Origin: Rhododendron vialii
Lineage: Eukaryota > Streptophyta > Magnoliopsida > Ericales > Ericaceae
NCBI RefSeq assembly: GCF_030253575.1
Contig: NC_080569.1
Span: 10,299,001 to 10,363,000 of the forward strand
Length of the DNA: 64,000 bases
Direction of reading: 5' to 3'
The translations under genes and the position numbers were made by a program. Each line of letters starts with the position of its first letter. Position 1 is the stretch's first letter. Shown here one piece after another: positions 21,690 to 32,842 of the stretch. The notes below the pieces were generated by a model. It was not told the DNA's origin and did not search any database. It saw only the letters and a program-made list of their open reading frames with translations.

Positions 21690-21861
21690 GAACGGAACGT
21701 CAGGGAAGAAGGTAGTGGACGTAGCATTCAAGGCAGGGAAGACCATCGATTGGGAAGGCATGGCTAAGCTTCTCGTCTCCGATGAGGCTCGCAAGGAGTT
21801 CGCCACTCTCCGTCGTGCTTTCGATGAAGTCAACACCTCTCTCCAGACCAAATTCAGCCTG

Positions 21862-21904
<43 letters not shown>

Positions 21905-24900
21905 GCATTGAATCTACTGTTTGCTCTATCTATTTATTCCTTTCTTCTCTGCTCCCTAGGGTTCGGTTCTCGTATGGTTTTGTGGCAGATCTAAGAGCTT
22001 TAGGCTTTAGCTAGTTTGAGGTTTTTTGTCCGTGATGAAATGATTCCTGGGCGTTGTAATCGATTACAGAATCGGTGAATGAATTAGTTTATCCTCATGA
22101 TCGATATAGCTTTCAGACATTGTTGGATTGTGGTTTGATAGCCTTCGTCGCGACAAATCGTATTTTTTAGTGGTTTATCTGGAAATGGTCATTCCAACTG
22201 TTGTCTTGTGACGTCAAATAAACATCCGTGTGTTATGCTGAATAATAATGGCTTAACGGCTTAGTTTAGTTTAGTTGATGGTAGATGAGAAATTAAAAGG
22301 GGAAATGGAAACACAAAATAAGCGAAAGGAGAAGAGGTACCCGTACATCATTTTGTTCCTTTCCTTCGTTTACTAAGCAGCGACTGCAAAATAGAGGAGA
22401 ACTAGCGCATGCCCGTGCCTTCAGGCACGGCGCAATGTATTCTGAACCCAACCTAAATGACTATCCTTCTCTATTATTAAGATGGTGTTCCACTATTGAA
22501 AAAGTTAACTTTTTTTCGAACGGAGGTAATTTCAAACTCAAATATAATGAAAATGAAAAATATTTTTTCAATTTTTTTTGCACCGTTTAAAAGATTTTAA
22601 TGAGATCTATCAAACAAGATCCATATTGGTGGGAAAACTATTTGCATAAACACATAATTTTTGAGCTTGAAATTATCTTCTTTTTCAAAAAGTTATTTTT
22701 AAGTTTTTCTACAAAACCGGAACACCCCCTAACCACCTCTACCAGTGAACCCAACTTCTCCGGAAAGAAACTAAGGCTAAGTTTTCCTACGGGACTAAGG
22801 CCGAGTTTTCCCTTTTAGCCCCATAGGGAAACTGAGCTTAATACTATCTAATCAATCAAGCAGTGATTCATCTCACACCCATGTACAATATAATTCGCCC
22901 AACAACCAAAGATAAGGAGAAAAATGACAACTCGACCGACTCAACAGAAAACACACGGGTAAGGAAATTGTATTTTAGTAATCTTGCCGTTTGTGCATTA
23001 GACTACTACCTGCAAACACACACACGCACACAAAAAAAGAAAACCAATAAGTAAGCATCTTCCTTTAAACAAACATGATTCTAGAGTAAGAATCAACAAA
23101 GCATAAACCATTTTATCTAGCAAATTGTCAGTCCTAACCAATGACCTTCCCTACTATGACAACCCAGGTTAACCTAACTTCACTAACATAAAAAAAAAAA
23201 ATACTAACTTTAATTTACTTAGCCAAATAGATGCAGCAATGCTATAGCTTGGAGTAGAACCAAGCTAATTGTCATAGACTCGTTGAAGAAATGCAAATGC
23301 AACCTGTTCCATTTCCTTTTAAAGTTCCACTGCACATCGTTAGCCAGTTAGAACTTCCAACCCATGGAAGCTTAGTCATGAATATACCATCTTCCAAGAA
23401 AAATACCCAAATGTGAACAAAATTGAAGAAAATAGAAAAGGAAAACAACCAAACGTGTCGAGTACTCTCTGTAACTCCGTGAAAGTGGGCGGTGGAGCCC
23501 CCAAGATTAGTTAACCGGACAAATTGTATATGGGGGAGGAACCGGATTTCCAATCTAACGGCTGAAAATACATATTATATAGATATACTCTCGCTAAATG
23601 GCCCATCCAGAATTTTAAAGATCAAGTCCGACTCCAAGTAAAAATAACTGGCCCAATGATATAACACATACTCACACGTACATATTCGACTCTTTCAGTC
23701 ACAGGATGCATATTAATTTCTCCATCTAGATATAACAAAGGAAGATTCTATATCGACAAATATACTTTTGGAATGGAAAGCAATCATAAAACGTCAATTC
23801 AATAGTATAGGACATATTCATGTCGCATCACTTTAGTATTCATAGATCATAGTTACTGATATCCAAATTCATAGTTCTTCATGCTTACCATTCGTTGGGT
23901 CAATTTTCACATTTTGCTTTTCAACTGCTGCTTGAGCATCTTCATGTGACTCGACTCTTTCAAACATTGGAGACATTAATTTCTCCAACTAAATAGAAAC
24001 AAAGGAGAATATTTAATTTTTTTTATCGGCTATTATCCAAATTCATAGGTAGGAAAATAAAATTTCATTTCAAACCCATTTTTTATTCATGTCGTCAAAA
24101 TATTTCAATTATTTACCTTGTCAAAGCACGACCACCAAACCTTCAAGTTGACTGGTGAACTACTATTATAAAATGATAATAGAAATAGTTACTTTTTCAT
24201 ATTTTTTCTTGAAACCACTGGAAAAAAAATCATGCGCACCTATGTTCACAAACCATGCGGTCAAAATTCTTACCATGTGGTGCTCTATCATTCAAGTTTA
24301 TCTCTCTCGGTACTTGAGCGGTACGCTTCCTCAGTTGAACTTGAACATGCACTCCTATTAAAAAATACTTCATGTTAAATAAGACTTGATTAAAAATAAG
24401 TATTGGGTGGTGGATATTAGTACTTTCACGAATAAGCTTTTTGTTATGTAGGACTCCTAATCTAACACGGCGTGCTTCTTTGGACGTTTCAGTATCTGTG
24501 TGACATATAGATAGTTTTCAAAAATCGATTGCATCGGAAAATATTAGGATTAACATTCTCACTATTCATCATGTGAACGGGACACCAAAAAAACGAAGAT
24601 ACGTAACTTACCCAAAAAAAACAAATGAAGAAGAATGGAATTGGAAATAGCAACATCGCCGCAGAACAATGTAAAATCAACTAACCTGAAATTGTTGGTA
24701 GCGGCAGCGTCGGGTAAGTATCTTCGAAATGATGGGAACTACCAGCGGCATGCTTCCCAAGATGGGAACTATCTTCGAAATGAGGAGCGCTATGATCTCC
24801 AAATGCATTAATACAGAGCTTAGCAGCGGCGTCGGGTAATTAGGAAATGATTGGTATCTTCAAAATGGTTGGTAATTACTAATTAGGGAATGATCATTTA

Positions 24901-27900
24901 CCAACCTAAAGTTGATTTGGTAAATCAAATTTAATGTAATTGAATCTTTCCTTTATTTTGTAATTCGAAAGTTCAGTGGCCGGAGTGGGCCCGACGGGGC
25001 GTCGGGATCAGATCGAGATCCCTTGGTCGGGAACCGTAGACTTTTCGTTAATGTAATTGAATCTTTCCTTTATTTTGCTAATGAATCTTTCCTTCTTCTT
25101 CTTCTTTTTTTTTAATTCGGTATTGAATGTGATTGAATTGAATGTGTTGGCATTTCCTAATGAGTCTTTCCAATCGAGATCCGATCAAGATCACTTGGTT
25201 GGGAACCGTAGACTTTTCGTTAATGTAATTGAATCTTTCCTCCTCCTTTTTTTTTTTTAAATTCAGTATCAAATTTAATGTAAGAATAGTGCTACAGTTC
25301 CCGACGACCAAGGGATCCCGATGCCCCGCCGGGCCCACTCCGGCCACCGGACGACCGATCCGAGCAACATATATATATAGCCATTGAGTGTTTGGATCGT
25401 GCACCTACACACATCGGATGCCGTTGATTCTCGCGTAGGTCCACTTGTTTTTTTTTTTAGAATTTTTGGACCGCTCAGATCAGCCGTCCAGTGGCCGGAG
25501 TGGGCCCGACGGGGCGTCAGGATCAGATCGAGATCCCTTGGTCGGGAACCGTAGACTTTTTGTTTATGTAATTGAATCTTTCCTTTATTTTGCTAATGAA
25601 TCTTTCCTTCTTCTTCTTCTTCTTTTTTTAATTCGGTATTGAATGTGATTGAATTGAATGTGTTGGCATTTCCTAATGAGTCTTTCCTTTTTTTCTGTAA
25701 TTCGAAAGCTTAAAAGGATTTTGGTTAAAAGGATAACTTCAAAGGCATTTAAAAGGATTTCCAATCTAATGGCTGAAAATATGTACCATCCAACGGTGGA
25801 AATATAAACCACCCTCCCATATTATATAGATGTGTTGGTTTCACTATAAATTATTGCTGGTTGAAATTAAGAGGAAAAGAAAAAAAATACAACATCAATT
25901 ATGCACATTATATCTTTTGCTCTTCTTGTAGAAAAAATTAAATAGCTTTGATTTTAGGGTGGTAAAAGTTTCCTCTTCCTTTCTCTTTTCTCATTAGTGG
26001 TGGAGTGCCAGCAAACATTTCCTCAATGTTCATTGTTGCATCTCAAGGGTAACTTCCTTTGTATGTGGAATGCCAAGTTGATCATGGTATGCTGCACCTC
26101 TAAATACCCAGGATTTAGGATTACAGTGAATCATTTATAGGAATGTAGCAAGGTAGTTCTTATGCATGTGTTATTTTCTTTGCCATGACCCTTGTATGTT
26201 ATCTCCTATCCTTGCAAGCTCTTTCATCCAGTTATATATCATTTTGGTTATTATGGCTTCTGAAAAGAAATTGATGGGTAGATGTAGGAACAAACTTTTT
26301 TGATTGCTTGTACAACTTTTGGAAGGCAAGTATATCATGTTCTGAAGTGTGTTATTGCAAAATAATTTTCATTGTAGTGTTGCTATTTGTTTGTAATTTT
26401 GGATCATTGTGTAGCTACTTGTTTTGTCCCTTTTCTGGGGTTGAGCTCAAACATGCTAAATCAGCCCTTTAATTTTAGTATTATGAACGTGGATTGATAA
26501 ATGGGACATTAATAGGGAAACTATGGCGATTATGGACACTGTCTTAGATGAATTGTAATTAAGACATATCAAAGACCTATATGTCTCCTCCCCTATCCAT
26601 GTGTCTTTTTTCCCCCTCCAAAAGCCTGCGTTTTCTATGAGTATATATGATGACTATGGACAATTTCTTCGGTGAATTGAATTAAGACACATCAAAGACC
26701 TATTATGTCTGCTCCCCTAACCATGTGTCTTTTTCCCCCCTCCAAAAGCCTGTGTTTTATATGAGTATACTCTTGCTACATATTGATGCCCCATGACCCA
26801 TTGTCGTGTCCGTCAAAGAGTAGGAGATCCAGTTTAGTTACTCTTGTTTCTCACTATGTACATGGATTTAGAGTAAAGTTGTGCTCTGCATTTTTTTATT
26901 GCTTTGACAACTTAGTGCTTACTTTATGTGATATAACTTTTCTCAGTTTTGGCTTTAAATCATGCAGGAACCTGAACCCATTGACTGGGAATACTATAGA
27001 AAAGGAATTGGATCTGGGTTGGTTGACATGTACAAAGAAGCATATGATAGTATGTTAACTGCATTCATGAAGTCTACTCTTTCTTTCAATTTTTTCCTAT
27101 CGTTTGGACCCTACTATCATTTTGTTACTTACTATATGAGAAGTGTAACGTTGAGCTTGGATTCGTTTTTGGGTACTGCTGTTACACGATCTTGGGTAGA
27201 ACCAATCCCAAAAGCTAGCTATTGAAGTAAGGGTGCCCTCACGCTTATTTACTTCATATTACTCTCGTACCCAGGCGATGTGGGATTTCGCTTCACGCCC
27301 TCCCTCACGCGCAGCGTCCTCACTCGGCAGCACCTGCCACGTGCAGGCCAGAGACATGCACCCTACCCATCTTTGTTACCTAGCTCGTAAACCATGTTAC
27401 ACGGTCTTGCAATGTCATTGGTGGTGTAGGCAGACTATCAGCCCTCTGGATATCATGGTAATCACTAACCTTGGTCAGAAATCACTTGAGGTGGAGGAAG
27501 AGAGAGCTGAGGCACTCTTGTAGAGGGAGAGACCTTGGTATATTTCGCGAGATCGACCTATGGCTATGGAGAACAATGCACCTTGGGAGGCAGCTTACTC
27601 CCTTTGGCCCAACAACCTTGAAGGATCTTCTCTGATCCGAACTTTGTATATTTAGCGAGATCGACCTATGGAGAACAACACACCTTGGGAGGCAGTTTAA
27701 TCCCTTTGGCCCAACAACCTTGAAGGTTCTCCTCTGATCCAACAGTACTATGGGATGCCCCTTGATGTTGTTAGAGGATCTCCCAGTAGACCCAGCCACA
27801 CTCTTGAGGTCAACCTGCTCCCTTTTGTCTGATCGCAGTGGTACAATTTCGAGCGCACTTTTGCAGATATCAGGTGTTGGGGAAGTTTGTCTTCTCCTAA

Positions 27901-29252
27901 GAGTTGTTAAGAAGGGTCATTTGGGGAAAACCAAGCAACTTGAGTCCATGACAATACCTCACCTTTAGCCTCCAAGCCACAAGTCCTTCGATGATCCCCA
28001 ATGGAGATCATAGGTCCTATTACCAAGCTGGGTTGTTCTGGAGCTATATGTAAGATTTGTGTGTCGCGTCTCATTTGACAGATGTCACTCATTGCGGTGA
28101 TCTTTTATGAGTGCAAGTGTGATTATTGTGCTGTTATCTTCGCAGATGGGAATGGAAAAACTGTTTGTAGGCTACCAGTTAAGGCCAGTGTTCCTTTGGT
28201 AAGGTACTTGGTGGTGTACTCATGATATCGAATAGAATTGAGAAAGGGTATATCGAATAAAATTGAGAAAGGGTATACATCTTCCAATTGCAGTTTGCTT
28301 ACTATTCATGCCAGAGAGACTCCAATTTGATGGGACTCGTATATCTAGATTCATGGTTATGGGTGGTGCTTTAGCAGCGTTTAGTTGTTATTAAATGACC
28401 ATCTGGTAGAATCTATCCTTGTTTGGCTCTTAATTTTACTGGTTGAAATCACATATGTGCCCCGTTGAAGCTTGGGAGGAGAATTTAGGCACTGCTTTCA
28501 TTTGATCTTCAGTAGTTTGACAGTCATATATGGTCTCGATTAATGCTTTCTCTTTATGTGGCTTGATTCAGCATTATTTGATTCGGCATTATTTGACGGT
28601 TTGCCGCTCTGCAGGTGTTGAGGTTCCAAAGTATGTGGACACTGTTACTCCCCAGTACAAACCCAAGTTTGAAGCCTTGGTGAGAGCCCAAAGTTTCTTG
28701 TTGATTATCAACTTAAGAATTGAAACCAAGAAAAAACTGTATTTTAAAGTTACGACAGGAAATTCTTGCCGAGTCCTAGGCAGTTGTAATTGTTGTACTC
28801 GAAAGAGTAAAGGAAATAAGTACTCATATTCTTTAAGATTGCTGACCCAAAGGAAGTCAACGTGCAGCATTTTAGTTTATGGGTAAATCAAAGAGATTTT
28901 TGTCTGACAAAGCTGCGTGTTTTAACTTACAGTTGGTGGAACTGAAAGAAGCAGAAGGGACATCTCTGAAGGAGTCTGAAAGATTGGAGAAAGAAATTGC
29001 AGAAGTCCAAGAATTGAAGGTAATGCAAAAAGAGTGCTTTTGTCGGATTTGTTTCTTCACCTTTTCCCTGTCAATTTTCTTCGTGTTGATTTCCCTGTCA
29101 GTTTTCTTCGCGTTGATTACTGATGGGTTTTTTTTTTTTTTGTGTAACAGAAAAAGATAAGTACCATGACCGCAGATGAATATTTTGAGAAGCATCCAGA
29201 GGTTAAAAAGAAGTTTGATGACGAAATCCGAAATGATTATTGGGGCTATTGA
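21685..29252 (+). CDS. ATPQ: Mitochondrial ATP synthase subunit d
   Basis: Exons 21685-21861, 26968-27049, 28615-28679, 28933-29019 and 29151-29252 join in frame to 170 residues; the Arabidopsis protein has 168. Recognisable stretches in order are KKVVDVAFKAGKTIDWEGMA, LRRAFDEVNTSLQTKFS, EPEPIDWEYYRKGIGSG, VEVPKYVDTVTPQYKPKFEA, LKEAEGTSLKESERLEKEIA and STMTADEYFEKHPEVKKKFD, ending RNDYWGY. Subunit d is a peripheral-stalk protein of the F1Fo-ATP synthase that ties F1 to the membrane part on the matrix side. Two adjacent ATGs (21685, 21688) could start it. All introns are GT-AG. Intron 1 is 5106 bp, loaded with mobile DNA, and begins directly with a (TC)n tract. Family identity is very secure; a single copy in this window with no visible damage suggests a working gene. 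Confidence 0.95.
21864..21902 (+). repeat. (TC)n tract at the start of ATPQ intron 1
   Basis: About 19 TC units begin two bases after the GT donor dinucleotide (ctg|gttctctc). They are complementary to the (GA)n tract before the start codon, so exon 1 lies in the loop of a possible 38-bp stem in the pre-mRNA. Confidence 0.9.
22402..23583 (-). mobile_element. Non-autonomous Helitron in ATPQ intron 1
   Basis: Read on the minus strand, it begins TCTATATAATATG and ends with a perfect hairpin (CCGTGCCT/AGGCACGG) followed by GCATGCGCTAG. The flanking bases are A (22401) and T (23584). The ends match the element at 699-2105. The interior (1.2 kb) shows no helicase frame. It is antisense to the host gene. 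Confidence 0.7.
24974..25687. repeat. Direct repeat of about 200 bp (two copies, with a third partial)
   Basis: Copies at 24974-25171 and 25489-25687 are nearly identical. They start 'cagtggccggagtgggcccg', continue with 'ccttggtcgggaaccgtaga', and end 'ggcatttcctaatgagtc'. A third partial copy lies at about 25172-25245. The GC-rich left part of each is the right end of the MITE at 25295-25551, so the array looks built around that element. Confidence 0.85.
25295..25551. mobile_element. MITE with 75-80 bp terminal inverted repeats
   Basis: The left end reads 'cagttcccgacgaccaaggg', then 'ccgggcccactccggccacc'. The right end is the inverse, closing 'cccttggtcgggaaccg'. The long GC-rich inverted repeats suggest a Mutator-like family, but a 9-bp target duplication is not evident. 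Confidence 0.65.
25740..25830 (-). mobile_element. Second Helitron 5' end in ATPQ intron 1
   Basis: On the minus strand this end reads TCTATATAATATGGGAGGG and is preceded by A (T at 25831 on the plus strand). Further in, 'atttccaatctaatggctga' matches the end region of the Helitron at 22402-23583. No separate hairpin-CTRR terminus was found between 23584 and 25740. It may therefore share the 22402 end, with a 3.4-kb span, or be truncated. Confidence 0.5.
27534..27742. repeat. Tandem repeat of about 103 bp in ATPQ intron 2
   Basis: Two units share 'gcgagatcgacctatgg', 'caccttgggaggcag' and 'tttggcccaacaaccttgaa'. They lie in a GC-richer block (27230-28000) that looks like inserted DNA of unknown family. 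A phrase 'ggcgatgtgggattt' near 27275 resembles LTR or TRIM leader sequence, but no boundaries could be set. Confidence 0.7.
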
Positions 29253-31930
29253 TTTCACCTTTGTAGCAACTCTATGGACCACTTTTGCAGGTGAACCATT
29301 TTCAGTTCATCTGTATCTGTCCTGATTTTTCTCAATAAAAAGGGAAGACCAAATTGTTTTGCTTTGTGGCTGCTTTGAAGAATTTGGAATACAATGTAGT
29401 TCCGGTTGAGATGTCCTCATCCAGCTTCTTAATAGAGATGACAACATGTTATTTTGGACATCTAATGAGTTGATTTAGACCGCATATTGATACGTTTTTT
29501 GTTCTCCTGTTAACTGGAATCATGCAAGCTCATCTGTTTGTTTTTTTGTTTTTCATATTACAATGCTGTTCGAGATCGATTAGGAGTAGATTGGAAGGCT
29601 CCAAGAAAGATGTCGGAAATTTTTTTAAAACCGACTTTGAATTTGTTTGCCCAAGTAACGGTGGTGGAGAACGTGACCTTCCCTCTTATTTTGAACTGGA
29701 CCTCCTCCCTCTTTGTCTAAAGAGCGCGAGATTGACTGCTTTTAATGGGTCTATATCACTGCTTCAACCATTGGAAACACATTCGCTTTCTTCAAATCTA
29801 AATCATGAGAGAGAGGTTTTAGTGTAACCTCTCCAGCGGCCCCGCTGGTGAGCTAACAGGTTACAGCCCTAAACCCCCCCCCTCTCTAACCTAGCATTGT
29901 AGAAGCTGCAATTTCTTCCTTCTTTCTTTTTTTGGTAGTAGCTGTAAAATAAGATAGTTGAATTGGCATTGATGGCACTAATGTGCCGGTTTCTGGGTTG
30001 CGATCCTTGGCATCATGCACCGCATTGCGTCTGTTCTACTTATCCAACAATTGAAGCTGATAAAAGCCAGGCCACTTTTTGTTGGTTCTGAATCTTCAGA
30101 TGAGGAATGCTTCCAAATAACACCTCCTTTTTTGTTTGAGTCACGAGATATACTAAGTTGCAGGCTCTATAAATCAAATAAGTAAACTTCATTAGTTCGT
30201 CATTCGAGGCCCAACTTTTTTGTTGCATTCTATGGAATTTGTGTTTTATCCGTTTGTATATGGATATTGATCTGCCTGTTTGAGGGGTTTGGTTCTGGCA
30301 TTTTAGAAATGTTCACTTGGGCAAGCCAAACCCATGTGGCAGGCTGGTAAAGAACCCAGTCTCCTTTTTTATATTCCATCTGCCCTGAAATTAATTGATG
30401 GATAAAAACAAAACTATGTAAATAATAATACTACTATATACATGCTTGTATGGGTTGGAACTCTAGTATATTTCAGGGCATGATTATTACAACCTGTATT
30501 CTCAGTGTAAGATTAGCGTTGGAATTGGACCCCTCAAATAATTGTTGCAGCCCACTTGTTATGGCTGTGGCATGGGCCGAAAGTAAACACTCACATGCTC
30601 TGCTAATGCTATTCTTGTTTTTCCCCTACTCTAAATTCGTTCACATTTCTCTACCCTTTTGAAGGAAACCAACCCCCTTGATTACTTACCCAACCTTTTT
30701 CTCGTTAGATCAGGAAGATGGGGTTCATTTATGCCTTAATGAGGAGTAGCTTGGTAGTTGAGTAGTACAGTACTATATTTTTGCATTTTGAAAGTGATTA
30801 TTACTAATTGAATAAAACCCAACAAAAGTTGATGGTATTCAATGATACTTGTCTTGAGATGGTACGTAATGAGTAATTTTAGTCACAGTTGAAATCATCT
30901 TCATCTTTACGATTTCTCATGGGACCCTTCAGGATCAGGTCATGTCACTGAGACATATAATGATGTTAATTGATGATCCAAGTTGTTGATTTTGTAGATG
31001 TGCGTCATTCATGGAAAAGAAATAGATTGATTAAATATCGGTATTCATTTAAACAAACTATATGTGCATCTATAAAATAGTAATGGTTGGTCAGAGTTGT
31101 GAACTTTGATTTCTCTTTAAACAAAACATATCTCGACAAATCAACGTATAGTAATTTTTTTGCACGAAAAACGTGCACATTGTGATCTATAAAATGAATG
31201 ACTTAGATCGTCAAATGAGACTGACGCCATCTCATTTGCATTGCATAAAGGCTGACTCCAGACATTCTCACATGAAAGTATCCTCACTCTCTCCAAATGT
31301 ACAATAATCTGCACATTGGTTCACAACCTAATTTTACAATAAACAGTAAAAAAATATCAGCACTTTTGTCCAAACCGAGTCTCGGTCTAATATGCCGGCA
31401 CATGGGGTATTGACTTTAACAGAAGGGGTAACATTTACACCTCATTTTGAGAGAGACTTTCTTTGTGGTAGTTAAAAATTGGAATGGAATCAAAACTAAG
31501 TCCAAAAAAAAAATCTTCATCTTCAAAAAAAAAAAAAAAAAAAAATGTTCAACCTAAAAAAAGAAATTTCCAATCTAATTTAAAAAAAAAAAAATAGGGT
31601 ACAAAAAACTCGTTAGAAAATTAGTTTTGCTATTTCTTCTTCTAAAAAGCACAGTTGACAGACAAATTCTAAATTGCTTTGTGAGATGGGATGGGATCAT
31701 CTCCGGTTACACTCCAAGACAGTTCACATTTTGCTCACAGCACATCGCATTCTTACCGGTAAAGATATCCTTGTGCGATTCACATTTGTGAGACATCTCC
31801 CACAACTGTCTCGGATGATTACCAGAGATATAATCTTTTTGCTTGCAAAATCTTGAAAACTATTTTTTTGAGACAAAAGTACAATATTTGATTTAACCAA
31901 CAAAAATAGTTTTGACATTATCATTACTCT
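29253..31930. other. Intergenic DNA after ATPQ
   Basis: The first 100 bases or so fit a 3' UTR (an AATAAA-like 'caataaaaag' at about 29333). The rest shows no supported gene. It holds A-rich runs at 31507-31600 and AT-rich sequence with no clear element ends. Confidence 0.5.
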
Positions 31931-31939
31931 TTTATTAAG

Positions 31940-32130
31940 ACAGTGTATATGGAACCGGGGATGATGCATCGTGCTATGCATATTCGGACCATCCATTCGG
32001 CAATCTAACGGATTAAATCTCATTTTCACCATCCGAGGATCCGACCCGTTCATTGTTGAGATAAAATTTAGACTATTGGATTGTCGAACGGAGGGCCCGG
32101 ATGTGCACATCACGGTGCCGCACAGTACTT
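31940..32130. repeat. MITE-like inverted repeat
   Basis: The left arm 'cggaccatccattcggcaat' is inverted relative to 'attggattgtcgaacggagg' on the right, and 'gtgctatgcat' relative to 'atgtgcacatcacgg'. It is about 190 bp. Its family is not determined. Confidence 0.5.
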
Positions 32131-32378
32131 CCCCGGGTCGGTGTATATGATCCGGTTAAAGAGACCGGCTATAGCCGACGACGGCCGTTACTCCAAGTAA
32201 CCCAGTACCCAACCCCACCACCACCACTTCCTGTACCTCGGCCGCGACACTTTTCTCACGTGTCCCGAATCTCCACCGTACATTTCCAACCCTACCCCAA
32301 CCACCCCCAAACTCTCCCAAAATTACACTCTTACCCCTCGAGAACATTTTCAATGCCGAGCAGGTATCACGTTGTAGC

Positions 32379-32530
32379 CACTCGGCACATCCGAACCGTC
32401 AATTTCTTATTTTTTTTTATCATGTCCATTTTGATTTTGGACGGTTCGAATTTAAAAAAAAATGAGAAAGAATATTTCAATCTGAGTCTTTCAATATACT
32501 TTTGAACGGTCTGAACGTGTGGCCCGGGCA
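32379..32530. repeat. Short inverted-repeat element upstream of the hydrolase gene
   Basis: The words 'ggcacatccgaaccgtcaa' and 'ttgaacggtctgaacgtg' face each other around an AT-rich centre that contains another inverted 'ggacggttcgaa'. It ends about 310 bp before the start codon at 32843. Confidence 0.4.
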
Positions 32531-32842
32531 CCACGTCGGCCAGATGGCGTGGCACCCACCACCCGGCACTCACCCAAAAATTTCTACCCCTCCCTCCCCC
32601 TCAATAAAAAAAAAAAGCTTTCGAAAACCAGCCACCAATGGCGACACATATCCAAACCAATCCATACAAAATCCTCGTCTACCTATCCGCACACCTTCTA
32701 ATGTCAGATTCTCAACAACAACTACACTAGCTTTGAATTCACGGCGTTGGGAAAAAAATATAAATATCTTCTCCCGAGCAGTTGAACGATCCGAACGAAT
32801 AGAAGTTACAGAATCCAATCGCATGAGTCTCTACTCTCCGCT

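Noticed and set aside
25289-25551. A CpG-type promoter in the ATPQ intron
   Set aside because: The GC-rich block is explained by MITE inverted repeats.
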